DNA from: Phoronis ovalis
Taxonomy: Eukaryota; Phoronida; Phoronidae
DNA length: 10,017 bases
Direction: 5' to 3'
Assembly (NCBI GenBank): GCA_028565635.1
Contig: JAOXYB010069122.1
Coordinates: 1-10,017, forward strand
This document shows, piece after piece, positions 6,601-10,017 of the stretch (positions are counted from its first letter, which is position 1; every line of letters begins with the position of its first letter). The translations under genes were made by a program, and so were the position numbers. The notes under the pieces were generated by a model. The model worked only from the letters and a program-made list of their open reading frames with translations, did no database searches and had not been told where the DNA came from.

Positions 6601-9055
6601 GCTAGCACATTATTCTATAATGTAGCAAAAAAAACCCAGCCAATTGTCCTTACTAGTTGTAATTCTTGAAGTTGCAATATGGTTTTTCTTAGCGAGCAAG
6701 ATGAATATGGGTAAGTCTGGTGTTGTAAAGAGTTAACTCTACCTGCTTCTAGTTATAATGTGTACTATGCAAATTCTTACTTTCTCAAGACTGTCACTTT
6801 ACTGGTTTAAAATGTAAAAATAAAGCAGTGTGAAAAAATAGATACAGTGTGGATACCAGAATTCATAAGGTTGATTTGCTTCTGTTACTAAAATAACCTC
6901 TTAAAGACTTACATTTCTGAACCAACCCTGGGATCAAACCTTTAGTGTCTGAAGTAAAGCACACATCACCTGCACCACTTAGGAATACTTCTGTATAATC
7001 CTTAATCCAGTCACTGCTTCTTCATAAAATGCCATAATTTCAGGGCCTTCAGGGAGAGGTAAATATGATTTATCTGCATCTATTGCTAACAAAAAGGCTC
7101 ATGTCACTTATAAATACCATGATTCAGAGGTCTTGCCTTGTATCATACTCTTAGAAACGAATGTCAAGCAAATGCACCACTGAAACTCACATTTGTGCAA
7201 TTCTTTATCTAAACATTCGTTTCCTCATACAATGTAATACATATTGCAAGGCTTAATAGTAACAGGTGAAGGTATTTAGTGGAGACTTGCATCTATCACT
7301 GCAGTGATAATAATAATAATAATAAATTAATATGCCACAACTCTTGTTCACAAATCATAGGCCTGTTGTCTAAGAAGGCACTCCTAAGACCTTAGCCAGC
7401 ATGAGTGGTTTAATTTTTGTGGAATATAGGAAATAAATATGCTGAATTAATGTCATGTAATTAGAAAAACAAAACAACTGTACATGTATGTACATGTTAA
7501 CCGCTGTAACCAAAATAAAATTCAAAAGTATTTGAAGTATAATTTATATGTGATCTATTTTAGATGGAGTCAAGTTCGACCGCAGCAGCCACGTATAGTG
7601 CCAATGGGACCTCACATCAGTACAATCACTAATAAAGCAAACGTCATTAACAACAGCGCTCGACGATTAGAAGTCTTACGCAACTGTGTCCAATTTATAT
7701 TTGAGAATAAAATTTCAGACGCGAGGAAGGTAAACTAGTTATTATTAAAATGTACTCTTTCTGTATTTCAGTCCTTTGTTTAGTAATCCTTAATCGCGGC
7801 ATGTTGACTGATAATTATATTACAGATTACCGTTGCAGTGTTTGTATAAGGAGAGCACTTGATATGCTAAACATGTTTAAAACTTGTATGTTCTTTACAG
7901 ATTTTTCCAGCTGTTCTTCGAGCCCTGAAGAGTAAGGTGGCAAGATTGGCTTTGACTCAAGAGCTAAGTTTTCATGTTCAGAGTAATCGTGCTCAGTTAG
8001 AACACCAGCAATTTGATCTTGTCGTCCGTCTACTTAATGCTGCATTGCAGGTACGATAGTATTTAAGAGAAGGGGATACCTCATTCTGGTAATAGTTTGT
8101 GTATTTTTTGGTTGTTGTTTTTTTTACTGCACCATCTGCTATTTATTGGTTAATATAATAAACTGTCAAAGTCAACAAACAACAGCAGTTATAAACTGTA
8201 CACAGTAAATAAGTGAAAAAATTAATTGTGCATATTTTACTTTGTTGGATGTTTCTAGTTTATCAGTTGTGTTTTACTTAGACTTTAAAGCTTTGTGTTT
8301 CACCTCGAAACATTTGTGCTAATGTAATGTGCGTGTTTAATTTGGTTTATAACTGTTGATATGTCTGGTGGATGTAATTACAGAATGATTCAAGTATGGA
8401 TGAGAATGGTGTAGCCTATGCAATTGTTCCACTTGCAACTGCTTTCTGCAGGGTAGGTATCTAGTAATTAGTGCCAGGTACATGTACTTACTGTCTGCAT
8501 TGGTCTGTTCATGTTTACTATACAGAATATAGCCGCTGACTTCAGTTTTCAGAGACATTTACTTAAAAGCAATAATTTTATAAGTTGTAATCTATTAGTA
8601 AATCAACTATAATATATCATTCGTCTATGATTATTGCAAGTTGTAGGTATGAGTATAACATTATCAAATACTCTACATCTACATCTGCTTCAAATTTAGC
8701 TTTTCATTTCTCTTCATGAAAATTGCTCTTTTTAATGAAAATAAATTTTAGGTTTGCATATCATCAACAGGGAAAAGTGAAAACTTAGTCAATACACACT
8801 GGTATCTTCGTATGTAAAATTGTAAACTTTTGCCAAATTATGCTTCGTAATTACTTATTTCACTTTCAGAAACTATGCACTGGTGTGATGCAATTCGCTT
8901 ATACATGTATACAAGAGCATGCTGTATGGGCTAACCAGCAGTTCTGGGAGGCAGCATTTTATCAGGATGTTCAAAAAGAAATAAGAAAATTATATTTGCC
9001 ACAATATGAGGCCCGTGTAGATAAGGAGCCAACGACTTCATATTCGTTGGGAAAT
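526..9055 (+). CDS. Sbf: SET-binding factor / myotubularin-related 5/13 orthologue, partial (16 internal exons)
   Basis: Joining 526-611, 1137-1394, 1852-1954, 2264-2380, 2701-2833, 2979-3087, 4203-4316, 4580-4657, 4836-4949, 5411-5539, 5829-5927, 6208-6359, 7564-7729, 7901-8050, 8384-8452 and 8870-9055 gives 2,063 nt: two bases finishing a split codon, then 687 codons without a stop. Recognised family blocks in order are [118 protein letters not shown] and NQQFWE. These place it in the SBF1/SBF2 family: uDENN about residues 1-115, cDENN about 115-305, dDENN about 330-440 and the SBF2-type domain about 500-687. Known for the family: the DENN module is a Rab exchange factor, and the protein is a pseudophosphatase that binds active myotubularins in endosomal phosphoinositide and membrane traffic; human SBF1 and SBF2 are neuropathy (CMT4B) genes. 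The start exon and the C-terminal half lie outside. The choice between SBF1 and SBF2 is unresolved. Confidence 0.93.
612..1136 (+). other. Intron 1 (525 bp)
   Basis: Donor GTAAGA, acceptor TTGTTTTAG. No coding potential seen. Close to the 3' end there is a perfect 9-bp inverted repeat, GTCTAGATG at 1047-1055 and its complement at 1093-1101 with a 37-base loop, which could fold near the acceptor. Confidence 0.75.
1137..1394 (+). CDS. Sbf: Sbf exon 2: core of uDENN
   Basis: The longest exon here, 86 codons (residues 29-114), phase 0 at both ends, with acceptor TTTTAG and donor AGG|GTATGG. It encodes FCQPAGW, then the hydrophobic strand [24 protein letters not shown], a central acidic insert ([12 protein letters not shown]) where the family is variable, and [19 protein letters not shown]. 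The pattern PTFFV..LTDI...RHYC.CLTF is diagnostic of the SBF family. An in-frame ATG at 1194 is an internal methionine of this exon and not a start. Confidence 0.96.
1395..1851 (+). other. Intron 2 (457 bp)
   Basis: Donor GTATGG, acceptor TTGTTGCAG. I see no exon-like open segment, repeat or RNA signal in it. Confidence 0.75.
1852..1954 (+). CDS. Sbf: Sbf exon 3: uDENN to cDENN junction
   Basis: Runs from [12 protein letters not shown] to the proline-rich QVPPPG, 34 codons plus one base (residues 115-149). The acceptor is TTGCAG and the donor GTAAGT is perfect; it leaves in phase 1, splitting a glycine codon with exon 4. NCLG.-YTV-VD is a well conserved family block, and the following region ([14 protein letters not shown]) is an amphipathic helix. 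Confidence 0.94.
1955..2263 (+). other. Intron 3 (309 bp)
   Basis: Contains a pyrimidine-rich stretch (about 2050-2215) with TTTTCTCC repeated at 2134-2141 and 2173-2180. An open frame across it (2019-2240) is of low complexity and has no family resemblance, so I treat it as non-coding. The acceptor is TTTTCTAG. Confidence 0.75.
2264..2380 (+). CDS. Sbf: Sbf exon 4: start of cDENN
   Basis: Phase 1 in and phase 1 out. It encodes [20 protein letters not shown] and then [15 protein letters not shown] (residues 149-187 plus part of 188). G-Q..FS.GAGDRQ followed by PL....P.....A.LF..LG is the family pattern opening the central DENN lobe. The donor is GTAAGA. Confidence 0.94.
2381..2700 (+). other. 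Intron 4 (320 bp)
   Basis: AT-rich, with acceptor TGTATTTTTAG. It holds one copy of the palindromic word TACATGTA (2414-2421). No coding sequence seen. Confidence 0.75.
2701..2833 (+). CDS. Sbf: Sbf exon 5: cDENN core
   Basis: Phase 1 in, phase 2 out. The peptide is [20 protein letters not shown], then [20 protein letters not shown], then PLKY. The family block L.EHK.LFHS.S..RL..A..AL...-PLKYSY is intact across the junction: the last two bases AG join T of exon 6 to make the serine of KYSY. The donor is GTAAGC. Confidence 0.95.
2979..3087 (+). CDS. Sbf: Sbf exon 6: cDENN core
   Basis: Begins with the base that completes the serine codon, then [20 protein letters not shown] and [16 protein letters not shown] (to residue 268). 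Y.YIP-LPA.L.EVL..PTPFI.GVH is one of the most conserved DENN-core segments in this family. Leaves in phase 0 with donor GTAAGT. A short CA run (2861-2872) lies in the 145-bp intron just before it. Confidence 0.95.
3088..4202 (+). other. Intron 6 (1,115 bp)
   Basis: Long AT-rich intron between two well-defined exons. Open frames at 3350-3562 (+) and 3904-4146 (-) have no recognisable domain and look like chance. The one structured element is the perfect 16-bp palindrome at 4071-4086. The acceptor is TTGCAG at 4197-4202. Confidence 0.75.
4071..4086. repeat. 16-bp perfect palindrome of ACATGT units
   Basis: TTACATGTACATGTAA reads the same on both strands and contains two overlapping TACATGTA words. 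It lies in intron 6, about 115 bases before exon 7. Confidence 0.9.
4203..4316 (+). CDS. Sbf: Sbf exon 7: end of cDENN
   Basis: Thirty-eight codons, phase 0 to phase 0 (residues 269-306): [20 protein letters not shown], then [33 protein letters not shown]....P.PEP is the family motif that ends the central DENN lobe. The donor is ATG|GTAAGT. Confidence 0.96.
4580..4657 (+). CDS. Sbf: Sbf exon 8: cDENN-dDENN linker
   Basis: Twenty-six codons, phase 0 (residues 307-332): [20 protein letters not shown] then SPMPML. It matches the spacing and character of the family segment L-L.PDL..AD.AFPPP, including A-D-.-A-F and the adjacent prolines. It is short but has a strong acceptor (CTGTTTCAG) and a perfect donor (GTAAGT). 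Confidence 0.9.
4836..4949 (+). CDS. Sbf: Sbf exon 9: start of dDENN
   Basis: Thirty-eight codons, phase 0 (residues 333-370). It encodes [20 protein letters not shown] then [43 protein letters not shown]...FHK is a strong family match. The donor at 4950 is AAG|GTAAGT. The last 45 bases up to the donor have two degenerate copies in the following intron. Confidence 0.96.
4906..5137 (+). repeat. Three degenerate tandem copies of the exon 9 3' end and its splice donor
   Basis: Copy 1 is the real exon end (4906-4949 plus donor). Copy 2 (about 4981-5020) shares the 17-mer ATCCAGATCCATTCATT and a GTAAGTA donor at 5014. Copy 3 (5044-5090) aligns without gaps to 4906-4952; I count 38 of 45 bases identical over 4906-4950, with a GTAAAC donor at 5088. 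The intron flank ACTCC-ATGACTGGA (from 4963) also recurs, from 5113. Spacing is 62 then 76 bases. Copies 2 and 3 look non-coding: extending exon 9 meets TAA at 5010. Confidence 0.85.
4950..5410 (+). other. Intron 9 (461 bp)
   Basis: Its left third is made of the duplicated exon-end copies. The remainder holds a cryptic exon-like stretch (5340-5371, TTTCAG before and GTAATG after) that is 32 nt long and so would shift the frame. The real acceptor is TTTATTTCAG ending at 5410. Confidence 0.75.
5411..5539 (+). CDS. Sbf: Sbf exon 10: dDENN
   Basis: Forty-three codons, phase 0 (residues 371-413): [20 protein letters not shown], then [23 protein letters not shown]. The family pattern FLG.RG-VE.DFLT.VL..M.F..FVS.RG.PYR.CD-FDE is matched almost throughout. 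The donor is GTAAGT. This is among the clearest exons for family assignment. Confidence 0.96.
5829..5927 (+). CDS. Sbf: Sbf exon 11: helix after dDENN
   Basis: Thirty-three codons, phase 0 (residues 414-446): [20 protein letters not shown] then [14 protein letters not shown] charged, helical segment rich in E and K. The ending HIKELA.QL matches the family segment that leads into ENPNP. The acceptor is TTTGCAG and the donor GTGAGT. Confidence 0.92.
6208..6359 (+). CDS. Sbf: Sbf exon 12: linker between DENN module and SBF2-type domain
   Basis: Fifty codons plus two bases (residues 447-496, then a split codon AA|N). It begins [20 protein letters not shown], which matches the family segment ENPNP......PRPTEG, then becomes variable ([16 protein letters not shown]). 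The donor GTATGT at 6360 is the weaker type, and leaving in phase 2 means exon 13 must begin with one completing base. It does (AA+A, Lys). This phase-2 intron contains the two candidate microexons. Confidence 0.92.
6693..6710 (+). CDS. Sbf: Candidate 18-nt microexon in intron 12
   Basis: The 18 bases sit between a strong polypyrimidine acceptor (GGTTTTTCTTAG) and a perfect donor (GG|GTAAGT). The length is a multiple of three, and with the phase-2 flanks the frame stays open: AA|C GAG CAA GAT GAA TAT GG|A. This replaces Lys between Thr and Trp with NEQDEYG. It would be optional, because exon 12 also joins exon 13 in frame. A UGC at 6673-6675, 17 bases before the AG, resembles the motif used by neuronal microexon enhancers. 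Only transcript data can confirm it. Confidence 0.45.
6850..6992 (-). mobile_element. Probable tRNA-derived SINE fragment, antisense
   Basis: Read on the - strand, 6940-6930 is GGTTTGATCCC, one base off the tRNA B-box consensus GGTTCGANNCC. Thirty-four bases before it, 6985-6975 reads TTCCTAAGTGG, a degenerate A-box that keeps AGTGG and is followed by TGCAGG as in tRNAs. Order and spacing fit a tRNA head. There is no intact cloverleaf, so it is not a tRNA gene. The downstream body, towards 6850, is of unknown family, and the outer limits are approximate. Confidence 0.45.
7044..7058 (+). CDS. Sbf: Candidate 15-nt microexon in intron 12
   Basis: Fifteen bases between CATAATTTCAG and the donor GAG|GTAAAT. 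Also a multiple of three and open in the same phase-2 context: AA|G GCC TTC AGG GAG AG|A, giving KAFRERW in place of KW. It can be used alone or after the 18-nt candidate (then GG|G joins to give NEQDEYGAFRERW). Its polypyrimidine tract is weaker than that of the 18-nt candidate, so chance is a real possibility. Confidence 0.3.
7135..7252. repeat. Nested imperfect inverted repeat in intron 12
   Basis: Three arm pairs nest in order: GCCTTG 7135-7140 with CAAGGC 7247-7252; GAAACGAATGT 7154-7164 with its exact 11-base complement 7213-7223; and CAAATG 7169-7174 with CATTTG 7190-7195. Together they could fold as one long interrupted hairpin in the pre-mRNA, or mark a small palindromic element. Confidence 0.6.
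7294..7325. repeat. 16-bp perfect palindrome abutting an ATA microsatellite
   Basis: TATCACTGCAGTGATA (7294-7309) is a perfect palindrome. Its right end runs straight into about six ATA/TAA units (7307-7325). Confidence 0.85.
7564..7729 (+). CDS. Sbf: Sbf exon 13: start of SBF2-type domain
   Basis: Starts with the base completing the split codon from exon 12, then 55 codons (to residue 552). A variable, basic, proline-containing start ([20 protein letters not shown]) is followed by the conserved stretch [20 protein letters not shown] and KISDARK. RLEV-RNC--FIFENKI is a clear SBF1/SBF2 block. Leaves in phase 0 with donor GTAAAC. An ATG at 7484 in the upstream intron is in frame with part of this exon but is not a start. 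Confidence 0.95.
7901..8050 (+). CDS. Sbf: Sbf exon 14: SBF2-type domain
   Basis: Fifty codons, phase 0 (residues 553-602): [20 protein letters not shown], then [20 protein letters not shown], then [33 protein letters not shown] is the family pattern. The acceptor is CTTTACAG and the donor GTACGA, one of the weaker ones here. Confidence 0.95.
8051..8383 (+). other. Intron 14 (333 bp)
   Basis: AT-rich with a T-rich run near 8106-8126. No exon-like or repeated sequence seen. The acceptor is AATTACAG. Confidence 0.75.
8384..8452 (+). CDS. Sbf: Sbf exon 15: SBF2-type domain
   Basis: Twenty-three codons, phase 0 (residues 603-625): [20 protein letters not shown] then FCR. It matches the family segment that runs through a variable start into A-LPL..AF-R, ahead of the exon beginning KL..GV.QFAY. 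The donor is AGG|GTAGGT. Confidence 0.92.
8453..8869 (+). other. Intron 15 (417 bp)
   Basis: Holds one TACATGTA word (8479-8486) and a short CTACATCTACATCTGC tandem (about 8672-8688). No coding sequence seen. The acceptor is CACTTTCAG. Confidence 0.75.
8870..9055 (+). CDS. Sbf: Sbf exon 16: SBF2-type domain and following linker
   Basis: Sixty-two codons, phase 0 (residues 626-687). The conserved first part is [20 protein letters not shown] then [20 protein letters not shown] and LYLP; the family pattern is KL..GV.QFAYTC-Q-H..W.NQQFWE..FY..VQ....LYL. It ends in a polar, probably unstructured linker ([18 protein letters not shown]). The donor is GTGAGT at 9056. Reading past it stays open to 9148, which is read-through into the intron and lacks family resemblance. 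Confidence 0.95.
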
Positions 9056-9309
9056 GTGAGTAAAGATTTGCTGTGTGCACTTAGTACCTTGAAAAGCATA
9101 AATAAAAGTATTTTTAAATTATTTTTGGAAAGTACAGTAGTTCTATGAAATTCAGTTTAAAGCATGCTGCACAAACAAATCTGTTTATCACATCAGTAGG
9201 TAGTCATTTTAAATTACTTTTATAAAAAGATAACTAGAACTTGTAGGTTGATTTTAGCTGTAGTAGTATGCATAGTTAGCTGTAATTGTTCGTTCGATTT
9301 CCTATTTAG

Positions 9310-9333
9310 GTTAAACGCCAAGGTAGTTTTAAG
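9310..9333 (+). CDS. Sbf: Candidate 24-nt (or 36-nt) microexon after exon 16
   Basis: Twenty-four bases between a pyrimidine-rich acceptor (GATTTCCTATTTAG) and donor AAG|GTAGAG. It is phase 0 like the flanking exon 16 end and reads VKRQGSFK. A second donor at 9346 (GTGAAT) would give a 36-nt exon, VKRQGSFKVEYR, also in frame. It would extend the polar linker after LYLP. The R-Q-G-S sequence fits a basophilic kinase site, which is inference only. Confidence 0.4.
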
Positions 9334-9590
9334 GTAGAGTATAGAGTGAATGCATTCATGCACATGCCCCATATTGAATCTTTTTTTTTTGTGTCAAGTT
9401 TATGTTTAAAATTTTTTGTAGAAATTTGACTTGTAAAGATATGTTACGTTGTTTTCAAAGCTTTTTTGTTTCTGTGAGATAGTTATTTTATTTCATTGAA
9501 TTTTCTGTTGTTTAAATAAATTTTGTATGAATGCTTGTCATTCAGTTACTCCAGGCATTTTGTGTTATGTGAAATTTTGTCCAATCATGT

Positions 9591-9657
9591 CTGATAGCTG
9601 TGAAGGTGGGCATTGATTATGTCTGCCTTGAAACTATGATCGTACATCAGCTATCAG
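9591..9657. repeat. 10-bp perfect inverted repeat
   Basis: CTGATAGCTG at 9591-9600 is exactly complementary, reversed, to 9648-9657, with a 47-base loop. No further pairing beyond the arms. Confidence 0.7.
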
Positions 9658-9734
9658 TTTTATTTGCGACAGGTCATACAGATTATCTACTGTATGGATT
9701 GGTGACTGATGTAGTTTTATGTTTGTTGACCGTC

Positions 9735-9760
9735 ATACCGTCCACTGATACCGTCCACTG
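9735..9760. repeat. 13-bp exact tandem duplication
   Basis: ATACCGTCCACTG occurs twice in direct succession (9735-9747 and 9748-9760), followed by a partial AT. A small, recent-looking slippage duplication. Confidence 0.85.
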
Positions 9761-9945
9761 ATTTTGTTGAAACCTCTAATTTTTCCACAGCCAGGATACC
9801 TCCCGATTTTCTCATACGCTGTTAGAAATCATAATATGGAAACCTGCTAATTATATATGCTTCCTACTTGAATGAAGTTATTGATATATTGGTTCTTTCT
9901 ATAGTTAGCTTAATGTTCACTATCTGGGACTCGGTGTTAATTTTT

Positions 9946-10005
9946 ATGCCCATCCACCATAGTGGAATGGGCATAGTGTCGTAGTGTAGGCGTCGTCGTC
10001 GTCGT
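9946..10005. repeat. Hairpin followed by GTC repeats, likely edge of an interspersed element
   Basis: ATGCCCATCCAC (9946-9957) pairs with GTGGAATGGGCAT (9962-9974) around a tiny loop, with one bulged base. This is followed by ATAGTGT and five CGT units (9991-10005). The layout resembles ATGCCC-type hairpin plus trinucleotide ends of repeats that I recall from mollusc genomes; that link is recollection. The element would continue past the right edge. Confidence 0.45.
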
Positions 10006-10017
10006 ATGTAACACTTT

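Larger units (their letters stand above)
6360..7563 (+). other. Intron 12 (1,204 bp), structured
   Basis: The longest intron in the window. From left to right it holds an AT-rich part (an open frame at 6402-6608 on the - strand looks like chance), two candidate microexons (6693-6710 and 7044-7058), a probable antisense tRNA-derived SINE between them, a nested inverted repeat (7135-7252), a 16-bp palindrome, an ATA microsatellite, and two close ACATGTA words (7481-7498). The acceptor is CTATTTTAG. Confidence 0.75.
9056..10017 (+). other. Intron 16, running off the right edge
   Basis: I find none of the next expected family sequence (the AAEQLRLWP-type segment) in these 962 bases, so the next constitutive exon lies to the right. 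The stretch contains a candidate microexon (9310), a T10 run near 9381-9390, an inverted repeat (9591-9657), a 13-bp tandem repeat (9735-9760) and a hairpin with GTC repeats (9946-10005). Confidence 0.75.

Noticed and set aside
6402-6608. Minus-strand ORF in intron 12
   Set aside because: No recognisable domain, and the flanking exons account for the gene.
6930-6985. Real tRNA gene on the minus strand
   Set aside because: Only A/B-box-like words are present; the A-box is degenerate and I cannot pair an acceptor stem or a full cloverleaf. A SINE head is the better reading.
7750-7935. Plus-strand ORF spanning the exon 14 acceptor
   Set aside because: Runs from intron into exon 14 in a different frame from the family match, which starts cleanly at 7901.
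8337-8558. Minus-strand 73-aa ORF
   Set aside because: Antisense shadow of exon 15 and the flanking intron.

Overview
The window is intron-rich, AT-rich animal DNA carrying the middle-to-N-terminal part of one protein-coding gene on the + strand. The gene is recognisable as an orthologue of SET-binding factor (Sbf; the MTMR5/SBF1 and MTMR13/SBF2 family). Sixteen exons between 526 and 9055 splice, with GT..AG borders and matching phases, into a continuous 687-codon reading frame with no stop. The protein identity is called from residue patterns I recognise from the family, not from a database search. I cannot tell SBF1 from SBF2. Invertebrates are usually thought to carry a single Sbf gene, and the host looks like an invertebrate, perhaps a mollusc or another lophotrochozoan. 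The host assignment is inference from intron style, an excess of the palindromic word TACATGTA, and a hairpin-plus-GTC-repeat element at the right edge.

Layout: 1-525 is intron, and the exon(s) with the start codon lie upstream. Exons 1-3 (526-1954) encode most of the uDENN part, exons 4-7 (2264-4316) the central cDENN part, and exons 8-11 (4580-5927) the dDENN part and the helix after it. Exon 12 (6208-6359) is a linker, and exons 13-16 (7564-9055) are the conserved SBF2-type domain between the DENN module and the PH-GRAM/phosphatase-like half. The PH-GRAM, myotubularin pseudophosphatase, coiled-coil and C-terminal PH regions, and the stop codon, are not in the window. 9056-10017 is intron.

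Family knowledge: the tripartite DENN module acts as a Rab guanine-nucleotide exchange factor (Rab21 for fly Sbf, Rab28 for the human proteins in vitro). The missing C-terminal half is a catalytically dead myotubularin that partners active MTMRs such as MTMR2.

The points most worth a second look are in the introns. There are three frame-preserving candidate microexons: 18 and 15 nt in the exon 12-13 intron, and 24 or 36 nt after exon 16. All would insert into linker segments. The 3' end of exon 9, with its splice donor, is partly duplicated twice in its own downstream intron. A probable tRNA-derived SINE lies antisense at about 6850-6990, and there are several strong hairpins and palindromes. 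I see no CRISPR, operon, RNA gene, promoter or complete mobile element.
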